In this document: one piece after another, positions 23,423-35,861 of the stretch | Position numbering within the stretch: the stretch's first letter is position 1 | How the letters are laid out: every line of letters starts with the position of its first letter | Source of the DNA: Sympetrum striolatum | Lineage: Eukaryota > Arthropoda > Insecta > Odonata > Libellulidae | Direction of reading: 5' to 3' | NCBI GenBank assembly: GCA_947579665.1 | Contig: OX388349.1 | Span: 20,244,459-20,308,458 of the forward strand | DNA: 64,000 nt | The notes under the pieces: model-generated | The model's database searches: none | What the model was told of the DNA's origin: nothing | Seen by the model: only the letters and a program-made list of their open reading frames with translations | Program-made: the position numbers and the translations under genes

Positions 23423-25310
23423 TCTACATCTGCATCTACATCTACATTAATACCCTACAAGTCGCCTTTCGGCGAGTGGCAGGGGGTGTAAGCACCAGTC
23501 GAATCTAAATTACTTCCTTATTCGGTTATTGTCACGTATTGTTCGCGGAAAGAATGAATCTCTAAAACGATTCGTCCTAGCATCTATTTCTCTTAACTTA
23601 CGGTCATTATCGGATCGACCGACGTAGCAGGGGGGGTTGCATGATACCGATTGTATCTTCCGAAAATGTAGTTTCCCTGAATTTATTAAGCAATCGCAGC
23701 CTAGCTTCCAATCTCCTTTCTTTCAAGGATTTCCAACCTACGTCTGAGAGCATTTTTGTAACGCTTGCTTTTTTAGCGTAGCATTTCTTAACAAAACGAA
23801 CCGCTTTACGCTGCACTTTCTCGAGTTCGCGAGTACACGTTTCATCCGCCGGATCCCATATACTTGCCGCATATTCCAGAAGGGGTCTGACCAAGGTAAA
23901 ATAACATCGCTCTCTCACCTTTTCATCGCATTTACCGACAATGCGCTTTACAAAGCCAAGCCTTTTACTTGCTTTGCCGCAGATTTTTCGAATATGCGTG
24001 CTCCAATTTAAGTTATTAGTAATGTTGATCCCGAGATATTTAACTGAATCTACTACTTTGATACTAATTCCATTCATTTTGTATGGGTGATTTGGACGCA
24101 TTTTTTTCTTTTCGAAGAAATTAACTACGGAGCATTTACTTACGTTAATATCTAATTCCCATTTTTCGCACCACCTTTGGATAAGGACTAAATCGTTTGA
24201 GAGAGATGTCCGGTCTTCCTCGTTTGTTATTTCCCTATATATAACCGAATCATCCGCAAATATCCTCACATTACTAACTATCTCGTCACTCAAGTCATTG
24301 ATATAAATAAGGAAAAGAAGAGGTCCAATTACACTGCCTAGGTACGCCAGAGGTAACTTTGACTCTATTTGAGCTAACGCCATCCAGTACAACTTGTTGT
24401 TCCCTCTCGTAGAGAAAATCTTTAACCCAGTCGACTACTTCCTTGTTCATGCCCGCTAGTTTAAGTTTGTGAATTAGTTTGTAGTGGGGGACTCTATCGA
24501 ATGCTTTTTTGAAATCTAGGAAAATAGCGTCCACTTACTTTTTACATTCGGCAGACTTTAAGATATCGTGTACAAATAGAGCAAGTTGGGTTTCACATGA
24601 TCGGGACTTCCGAAAACCATGCTGGTTTGCGTCGAGGAATTCATTTCTATCTAAAAATCCCATGAGTGAGCTTACGACGATATGTTCCATTACCTTTCCG
24701 GACAGCGAAGTTAATGATATGGGTCTATAATTTCCTGGGTCCTCCTTTAATCCGCTTTTGTAAACAGGAGTAATATTAGCTAATTTCCAATCGGATGGGA
24801 CCCTACCTTCATTTATCGATTTACAAAATATAATTTTGAGATAAGGGGCGACGCTTTCTGCCATTTCTTTAAGCACTCTTGCTGGAATGCCTTCTGGCCC
24901 TGGCGACTTATTTGGCTTAATTTTGCGTAATATTTTAACTATACCGTCGGTCGTAAAAGTTATATTTGGCATGGAATCCAGTATATTAACCTTAGGGAGG
25001 ATCTCTATGTTACAATCTGATGTGAATACGCTTTGGTAAAATTCGTTTAGAATATTCGCTTTCCTCTTCGAATCGCAAGTAATGTTACCTTCAATATCCC
25101 TTATCGAGCTCACTGTTTTTATTTTTCCCTGTACCTCTCTAAAGTAGGACCAGAAAGCTTTAGGGTCTTCCTCTAAACATTCCCCAAGTATTTTCTTTTT
25201 AAAGTTGCTGTGGGCGTTACGGATAGCTCGCTTGGTGTCGCTTTTTGCTTTCTTGTGCTTTTCTAGCAATAGTGATCGTGGTGGATTTGGAACAGGCTGA
25301 TCTATTCCCT
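23423..25310 (-). mobile_element. 5'-truncated CR1-like retrotransposon with (CATCTA)n tail
   Basis: Minus-strand element. Downstream of the reverse transcriptase is a short 3' region with the hairpin CGCCTTTCGGCG, and the 3' end is a (GATGTA)n-type tail (seen as CATCTA units at 23,423-23,447 on the plus strand). A microsatellite 3' end and no poly(A) is typical of CR1/L2-type elements. The 5' end is lost: no endonuclease precedes the reverse transcriptase and coding resemblance stops near 25,300. Confidence 0.85.
23607..25269 (-). pseudogene. CR1-like reverse transcriptase, broken by one stop and one frameshift
   Basis: The reading starts at about 25,269 with the region before the RT fingers, then NKSPGPEGIPARVLKEM, NYRPISLTSLSGKVMEH, QHGFRKSRSCETQL, one in-frame TAA (24,535-24,537), FLDFKKAFDRVPH, SGVP, a frameshift near 24,340-24,390, GPLLFLIYINDL, FADDSVIY (catalytic ADD) and SVKYLGINITNNLNW, ending in the usual leucine-rich C-terminal region. 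The order and motifs are those of CR1/jockey-superfamily reverse transcriptases. Two lesions and a missing endonuclease mean it cannot act alone, yet the sequence is well preserved and the insertion is probably fairly recent. Confidence 0.9.
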
Positions 25311-25694
25311 TAAAAGCTTTTACTTTTCCGTGCGAGCTTTTAATTTCCTACTATAGCATAAAATATTTATTTATATATTTTGTACTAGCTGAAATGCCAG
25401 TTGATTCTCAACGGGGAAATTTAAATTGATAAATACCATTGTTACAGTATTGGTCGTAACACATGCATCGCAATTTTTGGTAGATAGCAAATGCCAGGCT
25501 ATAATTATTTCCTAACCGATAAAAAAAGAAATGAAGTTATAATTAAGTCTCCAAAGTCACCTAAATATTCAATCTCATATCCTTTGAATAAGCACTTTCT
25601 TCGAAAAATCAAAAATCATTTATAGATTATAAAAAATATATTCAAAGATCACATTAGGATAAGCAGAATAAACTTTTAGGAGATATTTTAAGAA

Positions 25695-27245
25695 AGGAAA
25701 ATTGGCTCTTGGAAACGATGATAAAAACACAAATAACAGAAATATATTGCATATCACTCTAAAACCACCGCTAAATATTCTTCGCAGAAAGTAAGTGTAT
25801 TATGTAGCTGACCCATACCCCAATACCAAAATGCGTAACATAAACACGAAGCTTATCAAATAACACAAAGGCAATCACAATGCCAAAACAAAACATAAGT
25901 AAACTCCGATAACAGAATGACAGTAAATGTATAAGAAGTGGAACTTTAAAAAACCACAATGAATAACTTTTATATTCTGGGTATAAGAAAACATAGACTT
26001 GCTTTACCTTTACGATGCAGGAATACGATGTTGGAAATTTGCTACAGCTTTACAAATCGCCGTTTAACTCCAACATTGAATCTGGGAAATCTTTACGATA
26101 TTTAGTTAGTCCATTTCCGTCAATCGCTAATATTTATCGATGTAAATTGACAAGTTGTACTACTTAATGCAGAAGATTATATTAAAATCTTACAAAATTT
26201 AAAGGTTTTTTATACGCATTCAGCTGTATTGATCGATAGAAAGCAATTTCATCTAACAAACTACTATAAACCCATTTATCCCACAAAATAGTGAGTAAAC
26301 AATTACGTTGATATAAATAAAACAGGTTGCTACAGACGCTTCCATAAAATTTGAAATCTTTCTTAAATACTGGTATTCGTATGTGTGTATGCTCGATTCT
26401 TCACAGTATATCGTTCATAGCTGCAGTTACTAATATCTCCTTAAATTTTTCCCTCTTCATATATTCTATCACTTATTCTTAACATTAATTTGTAGTAGGC
26501 ATATTTTCTCAATGTGTATACATGAGCTGTGCATTCAACAATCGCCTTGATCGTCGGGAAAATGGGTTGTTTACGACCTCAACATTTCGATAAAATATTC
26601 ACGTACTTTATCAAAATGTGCGCAATTCGAATCGAAAACGACATTCCACGGACAAATTAAAAATTCTTAGTCTATTGTCCTTCTTTTGGTGCATGATTCT
26701 ACTTTCTAGGACCGTTATTTCTAATTCAATTTTGCGAAAGAAATGAACCATGCAACGAAAATAATGACCTCTATGTGTATTTCTTATGGAAACATTTTGA
26801 CCCGTCTGCGTTTGAACCGTGGACTTTAGGAAAATAAAACGTAGCCTATACTCTGCGCGGGGTCGACTTTTAATAATGTAGAAAATTTCAAAGTTTTGCG
26901 ACTCTCGATTCTCGAGTTTTTAGCGAACATACACACACACACACACACACACACCCTCTACTTTATATTATAGATTTCGGAACGGATTATAGATCGGGAA
27001 CGAACCAAAGCTAACAGTAAATGCATCAACAAGAAAGAGGCTTTAGCTTATCTTCTAATATTCTTTTAGTTAGTCCAAGAGGTGTGGAAACGTAATGCGG
27101 CGTTTAGACTTGAAAACTACAGTTCTCATCGCTGGAATACAATTGTTTTCATCGATCTTCAATTCGGTTTTCATTAAGAGGCGGTCAATTCTCATGCGTT
27201 TTCATGCTAAAATGCAAGTTCCTGTTGCCTCATTAGATGATTCAT
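25695..27245 (-). repeat. RepY copy 1 (inverted relative to copy 2)
   Basis: This ~1.55 kb stretch is the reverse complement of parts of 34,240-37,120. Examples: 25,965-26,010 matches 35,820-35,860; 26,340-26,450 matches 35,390-35,490; 27,140-27,245 matches 34,245-34,390. It includes a short (CA)n run at 26,931-26,954. It lacks the RepA insertion and a ~505-bp insertion found in copy 2 but has about 190 bp of its own near 26,520-26,710. No coding frame. Confidence 0.75.
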
Positions 27246-27249
27246 TAAC

Positions 27250-28300
27250 ATAATAATATCTCGTACAAAAGGAATAAGGAATGAGGAGGTTATACATAAA
27301 AAATATCGGATATATTTAAAGTATCTGTAATATATCAATAAAAAATCGCTTATTCCTTAAAATTAGGAAGAATCTGCGTATTTAACAACCAAAGTCCAAA
27401 TTTTTTTCAAGAGATGGCATTCTTCTAGGAGTAAAGTTCTAATTTTCCTCATGAGATGGCAGCAGCGGCAAAGTTTAAAACAAAAGTTCCGATTTTCCTC
27501 AAGAGATGGCGGCAGCGGCTAAGGTTAAAACAAATAGTTCGAATTTTCCTCAAGAGATGGCAGGAGCTGCGAAGTTTAAAAACAAAAGTTCCAATTTTCC
27601 ACAAGAGATGGCCGTAGCGTCGAAGTTTAAAACCGATAGTTCGAATTTTCCTCAAGAGATGACAGCAGCGGCAAAGTTTAAAAAAGATAGTTCGAATTTT
27701 CTTCAAGAGATGGCAGCAGTATCAAAGTTTAAAAACAAAAGTTCCAATTTTCAGCAAGAGATGTTAGCACGTGATTTATTTAATTATCTTAAATTATCAA
27801 CCGACCTTGAAAATTTAAAATTGTATTTTTACAATTTTTAGAGTAAACATATTTTTTTTTGAAACTGCAGAAATCCTAAAATAAATTTCACAAAGGTACT
27901 ATATTTTTAAGTATTTGCGATTTTTTTTTTATTCCTAAAAGATTATTTGAAGTAAATTCACTATCTCAAACCATAAATATATAACAATTTCAGTAATTGA
28001 TTTAGAAATTCATGTATTAGAAAATTAAATGTATTATGTGTGAAAACTTAAATAAAGCCATGGTTTGGGGATTTCCAAGGCAAAACATCATTTGAAGTAA
28101 AATAAATGTAAAGAAGCGACAAGGCTATGTAGCAAATGTACAACTTGAATTTCGAGTAGTAATTGAGAATCTTGATTTTACTCTTTCAAATAACCGACCA
28201 TCACTAATTCCTTGAGCTGTTCGTGGCAATGTATCACAAAAACTTTCCAACTCATTTTTCTCTTATACTGTTGCTATAGTTACCATCTTGAGTAATTATC
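27250..28300 (+). repeat. Minisatellite element copy B (51-bp units at 27,470-27,765)
   Basis: The same element as copies A and C in opposite orientation: left flank ATATCTCGTACAAAAGGAAT, a central array of six 51-bp units (frame SSNFPQEMAxxxKFK), right flank ending GATGGTAACTATAG-type sequence (as its complement). Copies B and C share a further flank, GTGCACWTCGGCGATAATTAC, that copy A lacks, so B and C probably show the fuller element end. Confidence 0.75.
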
Positions 28301-29233
28301 GCCGAAGTGCACAATTTTAATTATATGATTTGAGTAACTCCTTAAGAAATGCACGGGAGATATTCTCGAACATAATTTCATGCACTTCCTGACATAGGAT
28401 TTTTAAATTAAATGGGATCATTAAAGGTCCAATGGAGCATAAGCTTAATATTAAATTCCATTGCAGGTAGATCGTACTTGACAGAGCTTCTGAGGAATCC
28501 ATTCCATTCGATGACAAAGAATGTGCCAAGAATTTTCAGAATTGCCCAGAGTTATATTCTATTGATATTTATTCATTTTTATTTGATAACTTAAAAGAAG
28601 ATGATACTTGTAATATTTTACATTTAATTTCATCATTATAACAATATTGTCATTATTTGATATTATAATATATTTAGAATAGCGTATCATTATTATCAGA
28701 AGGTGATTACGTAATCTTTATGACTTATAAAGTTTTGCTTTATTTACAAATATGGAAAATAAAGATTGATCGTGTAAATACAGCAATTCAGTTAGGTTTC
28801 AAATATATTAGTATTTAATTGTTTACATCGTACATAATGTGTACGAGAAAACTATTTACAATAAAGTGCGGAATTAAACGAGTCAAATAATATATGACTC
28901 TGGGAAGAGATAACATAATTTAACCTTTTCCAGCTAACTCTAATTAAAATTTTGCATCCATAAATTATAAAAAAAACAATAAACATAGCATACGCTATAT
29001 ATCAAAAACTTTTCTTGTAAGTATGTGAATAATAAGACAAGATAATAGAACAAAATATGCATACAACATTATTATTAATCATTAGATAAAGCCAGAGAAT
29101 TTTTATGGCCAACATATTCCAGATATACACGTTTATAAATGTTTACAAAATAGTGCAGACAATTTTGTAATGTAGGAAAAATCATTTTTAATGTTTGAAT
29201 AAATGGATAAAATGATGAGGTGTTTGCCTGAGC
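28301..29233. other. No recognisable feature
   Basis: AT-rich. Opposed 60-70 codon frames at 28,317-28,594 overlap each other and neither shows a motif I recognise. Confidence 0.4.
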
Positions 29234-29237
29234 ATAT

Positions 29238-29730
29238 TGTCGGAGTTACAGTTGGTCGGATGAGCGGGAGTGCATCTAGGCTGGGGCGAGAGGGTGGGAG
29301 GTTCCGGTAGCCCCACCCCCAGTCGGGTCACAGGGTACAGGGGGTGGCTTCGGGGGCAGTTATGCCATCTCCCACCTCCGCCCTTTTTCCGTATATAAGG
29401 AGTGACCAAAGTGTGGAAAAGGACAGTCAATCACAAGATCGACCGTTGAGTCCTCGCAAGGGGACGTACGGAAGACTAGTGCAGGGTTCATCGACGGTTG
29501 ACCGTTTAGTATTCGTAAGGGGACGTGCGGAAGGCCTAACTACTTCGTGGAAGCACCCGCACCAATAGCCCTCAGCGGCAACTCCTTACCAACGCACCCG
29601 CTCCTCCGGTCAACGCTAAGGGCGCCCCTTTGCTCTGTAAGTGGTGTATTGTAAAATAAATAGAGTATGAACCGTGACTGTTTTACTATTCATTCCCTTG
29701 CGAGAACCAGTCGTAGCCAGCACTACGACA
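29238..29730 (+). mobile_element. Solo LTR (493 bp) with 4-bp target duplication
   Basis: The block starts TGTCGGAGTTAC and ends CACTACGACA, so the ends are the inverted TGTCG/CGACA of an LTR. It is flanked by ATAT on both sides (29,234-29,237 and 29,731-29,734). It is GC-rich against the AT-rich background and carries a TATA box (GTATATAAGG, 29,391-29,400) and a polyadenylation signal (AATAAA, 29,655-29,660) in the expected order. Two related ~60-bp stretches (CGACCGTTGAGTCCTCGCAA and GACCGTTTAGTATTCGTAAG, each followed by GGGGACGT) form an internal repeat. No second LTR or gag-pol is nearby, so it is a recombination remnant, most likely of a Ty3/gypsy-type element. Confidence 0.85.
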
Positions 29731-29734
29731 ATAT

Positions 29735-30475
29735 AATTGATAATAACAGATGGTTTTGAGAAATGTTACCACCAAAAGTGTGGTATGTGTGGTACATGCG
29801 GAATAAATACGAATCCAAAAGATACAAAATAAAAGATGTGAGTAAATAAGATGATGTTAATATCTTAGAATATCTTGGTATTAGACAAAAATGCAGGTCA
29901 TATTTTAAGGAGTACCTCATTCATCTCAACATAGAAATATTGTATAAAAAACAAAAGGATATTAATAAACCTGTTGTAGAGGTATATTTATTCTGAGGAG
30001 TGGTTGGAGCTCTGAGATAATGACTTATAAAAACTATGCTGCCAGGTGAATTAAAAAATGTGAAGAGAAATTAATTTCCTAAAGGCTGAAAATATACTTG
30101 ATTTGCAAGCCATTTAAGAGTGCAGATGAATATTTCAATGAAAAGAATATTTTATTTAGATAAGATGACTTGCTAGTTTGACTTTTCATGTAAAAAAAGT
30201 AATAAGAACTACAGCAAATTTATTTATTAAAATTGTAATAAAATATATGGCAGTGAATCATTCTTGTTAACATTGGTAGTAAAATGTGTATGAGATTATT
30301 GTGTTTAGATATATGATTTGTAATATATTTATTGAATAAGTTACATGAAGTTTTAATTAATTACAAAAACCTATCCTATACATGCTTCATAAGTATTTGG
30401 ACCAATAAAATTATTATTATGATTAGAAGTTCAACAAATAGATATTACTGCAAAAATGTGCACATCGGCGATAAT
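29735..30475. other. No recognisable feature
   Basis: AT-rich background between the solo LTR and minisatellite copy C. Confidence 0.4.
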
Positions 30476-31905
30476 TACACAATATGGTAACTATAGAAAC
30501 AGTTTAAGAGAAAAATGAGTTGGAAAATTTTTGCGATAAATTGCGACGAACAGCTCAAGGAATTCGTGAAGGTCGGTTATTTGAAAGAGTAAAATCAAGA
30601 TTCTGAATTACTACTCAAAATTCAAGTTGTACATTTGCTACATAGCCTTGTTGCTTCTTTACATTTATTTTACTTCAAACGACGTTTTGCCTTCGAGATC
30701 TCCAAATCATGGCTTAATTTATGTTTTCACACATAATACATTTATTTTTCTAATACATGAAATTCTAAATCAATTACTGAAATAGTTATGTATTTATGGT
30801 TTGAGATAATGAATTTACTTCAAATACTCTTTCGAGGAAGATTCAGCAAAAAAATATTAATTTGGGGTTTAGGAATTTAAGAAAAATCACAAGTACTTAA
30901 AAATATAGTTCTTTTGCTTTGAGGAATAGAAGTATTGATTGAAAAAAAGTGAACTTATTTTAGGATTTCTGCAGTTTCAAAAAAAATATCTTTACTCTAA
31001 AAATGGTAAAAATACAATTTTAAAATTTCAAGGTCTGTTGATAATTTAAGATAATTAAATAAATCACGTGCTAACATCTCTTGCTGAAAATTGGAACTTT
31101 TGTTTTTAAACTTTGATACTGCTGCCATCTCTTGAAGAAAATTCGAACTATCTTTTTTAAACTTTGCCGCTGCTGTCATCTCTTGAGGAAAATTCGAACT
31201 ATCGGTTTTAAACTTCGACGCTGCTGCCATCTCTTGTGGAAAATTGGAACTTTTGTTTTTAAACTTCGCAGCTCCTGCCATCTCTTGAGGAAAAATCAAA
31301 CTATTTGCTTTTAACCTTAGCCGCTGCCGCCATCTCTTGAGGAAAATTCGAACTATCGGTATTAAACTTCGACGCTGCTGCCATCTCTTGTGGAAAATTG
31401 GAACTTTTGTTTTTAAACTTCGCAGCTCCTGCCATCTCTTGAGGAAAATTCGAACTATTTGTTTTTAACCTTAGCCGCTGCCGCCATCTCTTGAGGAAAA
31501 TCGGAACTTTTGTTTTAAACTTTGACGCTGCTGCCATCTCATGAGGAAAGTTAGAACTTTACTCCTAGAAGAATGCCATCTCTTGAAAAACATTTGGACT
31601 TTGGTTGTTAAATACGCAGATTCTTCCTAATTTTAAGGAATAAGCGATTTTTTATTGATATATTACAGATACTTTAAATATATCCGATATTTTTATGTAT
31701 AACCTCCTCATTCCTAATTCCTTATGTACGAGATATTATTGAGTATTCGTTACTCCTCCCGTATATTTCATAATGGAAATTGTCCTTTCTATGGATATTT
31801 TTAGTAATCTCTTTTCAAGTGAAAACAAACTATTGAAATATTTTTCCGTTTTCAGTTTTCATATTTGATTCGCATGAATTCGGAAAAGTATTCTCGGAAA
31901 TAATT
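30476..31905 (-). repeat. Minisatellite element copy C (51-bp units at 31,075-31,575)
   Basis: The longest of the three arrays, about nine to ten 51-bp units. Two adjacent groups of units are nearly identical (31,240-31,345 and 31,395-31,500), which points to recent expansion by segmental duplication of several units. Flanks match copies A and B: GTAACTATAGAAACAGTTTA on the left and TTCCTAATTTTAAGGAATAA on the right. Confidence 0.8.
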
Positions 31906-32945
31906 TCTTAGGCCCCTCTCTAAATACCCTTTTACTTCAAAAGTCAAGTCTCCTTGCCCACAAAACAAATATAAATCTAGCTAATACTTTCATCTTACCT
32001 CTGCTCACGTACACTGCAATCGCTATCTTTAATACAACCAACTATAATTTAGCTAAAATAGAAAAATTTTATAACAGAGATATACGTTAGGTGACCACCA
32101 CCAATTGTATCGTCTCCCATAAGGAAATTAAAAGATATCATAATTTAATCTCAATATCAAACCAAGTTGCCAAATCAATCGAAAATGTTCACGCCAATTT
32201 GCCAAACATTACTACCCCTGTCAAATAACTTATGGAATAACACGCCACGAGCCAGGAGGAAATTAAGTGTTCAAGTCCCTAAACTTAATATATATAAATT
32301 TAAATTCAAACCGTTTAAACAACAAAAATTAAAGAGGAGGTTACGTTAGTGCTATATCCAGCAGACACTGTCGTGGCTTAGGCTCACTTTATCAATTGAA
32401 TACTGCATATCCTTTCTCCTGAAAATCCTGCTCACAACTACCCATTTAATCCATTTCACTGTTGCAATTTCGCCGAAAGCACTGTTTCCTGCATCAACTT
32501 AAACGCCACCCGCTTTCAAGATAATATTCGGAAATGAGAAAATACGTAATTGACGTTTGGACGATTAAACATTCAAATCAAAATCAAACTAAATCTCATC
32601 TTCATATTTAACTAATAAGGCCAAGAAGATTATTTTCCGAAGACACTCTCACATACCGAGATATCTCGTAAGAAAAAGGCAGGGTCAGTGGGGATACTAC
32701 CCCAAACGTCATTTTCTTACAGTATCAAATATCGGGAGTGCATCCGTCACAATAAATACCTAGGAGTACGTTTGGCAGTATTTTGTAATTTGGCAGTATC
32801 TTTTAAAGAATATATTCGAGATGCAATAGAAAATTCGAATAGAATGCAAACGTTAACTGGTATATGTTGTCTCAACAAATATTTATCTAAGGAATTCGCT
32901 GCAAGATTAAAGAGAAAAATAACTGCTAAGGCCCCTCCCTAAATG
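31905..32945 (+). pseudogene. Scraps of a non-LTR retrotransposon C-terminus
   Basis: Two pieces can be read. Near 32,060-32,210 the frame gives IEKFYNRDIR and a VSHKEIKRYH segment, resembling the C-terminal tail of jockey-like ORF2 proteins. At 32,740-32,942 the frame gives HNKYLGVRL, FKEYIRDAIE and LTGICCLNKYL, the thumb block that follows the ADD box. The order is scrambled and stops intervene. Related scraps lie at 18,055-18,210. Confidence 0.5.
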
Positions 32946-33470
32946 CAGATCAAAATTCTAATCAAAATAACAAAGTTCATGACTTTTCAGTATACTTTAT
33001 TTTCTTACAAATTGATAAATTCTATGATGAGCTTTCATGTAAATTACCTGAATTCTTGAATCTTGAGATTTATATAAATATATGATGTTCAGAAATTACT
33101 CAGATTAACAAATCGCTGTTAATTATATTTTTGTTATTTATAATTATGCTTACAATCTGAAATCTATGAAGTTTATTTTACAATTGTAAGGTATATTTTT
33201 GAGAGAAATTCAATGCTGCACATGAAAATAACAAAATATAGAGGAGCGTCTACAAGAAGTACAGGAATATCAGGCAGTATGTAGTACAGTATAAGTATAT
33301 GACAGAAAAGTTATTTGTTTGTAAAAAGAAAAATAGTGTGTGAGATTCGACTCACCGCATTCAGAAATTTTTGAAGACTATATCACCACATACAGTTATG
33401 AAAAATGGCTTACACAACAGCTTAGCGACGGAAAACCATAGAATTGTTGATATCAATTACATAGTCATCA
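32946..33470. other. No recognisable feature
   Basis: AT-rich sequence without frames or repeats. Confidence 0.4.
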
Positions 33471-33473
33471 AAA

Positions 33474-34140
33474 TTACGAATATCCTCTTTTAGAAGCAAC
33501 TTCAAAAGGCACCACCTCCACTATAACTGTAATATCCATTTTAAAGAAGTCAACTTCCGTAGCAGCTCCGGATGCAGTAACGGTAGCCGCGAACAACATG
33601 CACAACAATACACTCCTATTATTTTCTATTCGTCTATCACCTCCTCTTCTACAGTAATCTCGAAGCCTCGAGGCACTTAATGATTCAATATGGATGCATA
33701 AAAAAAGACTCTTACTTCCTAAGAAAAGAACAAATTTCCTCCGGTTGCGGCGACAATCCTCGCTTCTCTCTCGAGAAACGAGGATCTCCTTCGCTTCAAT
33801 CATCACATCCGCCCCCGGAATCGCAACAACTTCTACCGCCGTCACACCCTCCAGTATCGCCTCCAGAGTCATCACCTCCACTATCGCGATCCCCCCCAAC
33901 AGACCCATCTGGACCCCCATAAGAACCACCTCCTCCGTCTATAGAATCATCTCCAGAGTCACTCGTGCTCCTCCTGGAGCCAGCGCCTCCTTCGACAGGG
34001 GCGCAACACCCACAGTCCTTAGAGCAGCAACATTTGTATAGTACATCCCAGAAGAGAATATTGAACAAAATTACCAATGGGAGATACTCACTCATCGTGA
34101 GATACGTAAGCTTGAATGATGACTAGGCTGAGCATTGTGC
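33474..34140 (-). CDS. Possible Cys/Gly/Ser/Asp-rich small secreted protein gene
   Basis: A local GC-rich island in AT-rich surroundings. On the minus strand one frame from about 34,095 reads a hydrophobic stretch, then CCCSKDCGCCAPVEGG, then about 70 residues rich in Gly, Asp and Ser ending CCDSGGGCDD. Upstream, a possible first exon starts at 34,136 (MLSLVIIQAY) and is followed by GTATCT or GTGAGT donors, with an acceptor-like CTCTAAG before GACTGTGGGTG. A signal-peptide exon joined to the Cys-rich exon is conceivable. The composition, island and splice signals are suggestive only; a low-complexity non-coding stretch is the alternative. Confidence 0.25.
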
Positions 34141-34510
34141 TTCCGACAAACCTACGATATTGACATAGTACCGCCTATGAGTTCTTTCTAAAAGAGAGAT
34201 AACGACGTCCCGCATCACAGATAGCGAAGAAGAACAACGAAATCAGATATGTTAATGAATCATCTAGTGAGGCAACAGGAACTTGCATTTTCGCATGAAA
34301 ACGCATGAGACAATCGACCGCCTCTTAATGAAACCCGAATTGAAAATCGATGAAAACAATTTTATTCCAGCGATGAGAACTGCAGTTTTCAAGTCTTAAC
34401 GCCGTATTACGTTTCCACACCTCTTGAACTACCTAAAAGAATATTAGAAGATAAGAAAAAAGCCTCTTTCTTGTTGATGCATTTACTGTTAGCTTTGGTT
34501 CGTTCCCGAT

Positions 34511-35020
34511 AAGAAAGCGTCAAAGACTTGAAAAAGTGAGGAGTTATTGCAAGTCCCTGCAATCATGCGAGTTAGTGTTACCTGATGACAGCCGAACATC
34601 TGAAGCCGGTACTTACGTGAAGGCGTCATACCAGTTTGACGATGAAACCTTAATTTAAAGCATATGTTTAGGGGAACAAGACTTCTCAACAGCAAAACAG
34701 GGCAAACAGAAATAAGCTGGCGAAGTCAAAGGTCTGGCGAAGTCAAAGAACTATGTAAGTAAGTCAAAGATCTAGTTTTACACTTAACTGTTAGTTAAGT
34801 GTAAAAAAAAACTTATTAACGTACTACCTTTCGATGAGTCCACAAGCATTCCATCCCCAGTTTGAAGTGTCTTTAGCGTCTTGTTAAAACCGTCTTTAAA
34901 GAAAATAAAAAAATCCATCCACTGTTCCTCTTCCATTTATATCGCTAAGGAGCCTGCCCGCTTTATTTTTCACTGGCAGGAAGAGAAGATGAATCAGTTT
35001 TACATATTGGTATGTATACA
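34511..35020 (-). other. ~505-bp insertion in RepY copy 2 with an exon-like frame
   Basis: Copy 1 reads continuously CGTTCCCGATCTATAAT where copy 2 has 505 extra bases. In the insert, minus strand, an ATG at about 34,938 opens MEEEQWMDFFIFFKDGFNKT and 17 further codons before a GTAGTA that could be a weak donor. I do not recognise it. It may be a fragment of a host exon carried by an insertion, or chance. Confidence 0.3.
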
Positions 35021-35861
35021 ATTAAATCTATAATATAAAATAGTGTGTGTGTGTGTGTGTGTGGGTGTGTGTGTGTGTGTGTGTGTATGTTCGCTAAAGA
35101 CTCGAGAACCGAGAGTCGCAAAACTTCAAAATTTTCTGCATAATTAAAAATTGAACCCGCGCAGAGTAAAGGCTACTTTTTATTTTCCTAAAGTCCACGG
35201 TTCGAACCCAGACGGGTCAAAACGTTTCCATAAGAAATACACATAGAGGTCATTATTTTCGTTGCATGGTTCATTTCTTTCGCAAAATTAAATTAGTACT
35301 TACATATACACATCGAGAAAATATGCCTACTACAAATTAATGTTAAGAATAAGTGATAGAATATATGAAGAGGGAAAAATTTAAGGAGATATTAGTAACT
35401 GCAGCTATGAACGATATACTGTGAAGAATCGAGCATACACACATATGAATACCAGTATTTAAGAAAGATTTTAAATTTTATGGAAGCGTCTGTAGCAACC
35501 AGTTTTATTTATATCAACGTAATTGTTTACTCACTATTTTTTGGGCTAAATGGGTTTATAGTAGTTTGTTAGATTAAATTACTTTCTCTCGATCAATACA
35601 GCTGAATGCGTATAAAAAACCTTTAAATTTTGTATGATTTTAATATAATCTTCTGCATTAAGTAGTACAACTTGTCAATTTACATCGATAAATATTAGCG
35701 ATTGACGGAAATGGACTAACTAAATATCGTAAAGATTTCCCAGATTCAATGTTGGAGTTAAACGGCGATTTGTAAAGCTGTAGCAAATTTCCAACATCAT
35801 ATTCCTCCATCGTAAAAGTAAAGCAAGTCTATGTTTTCTTATACCCAGAATAAAAATCTGA

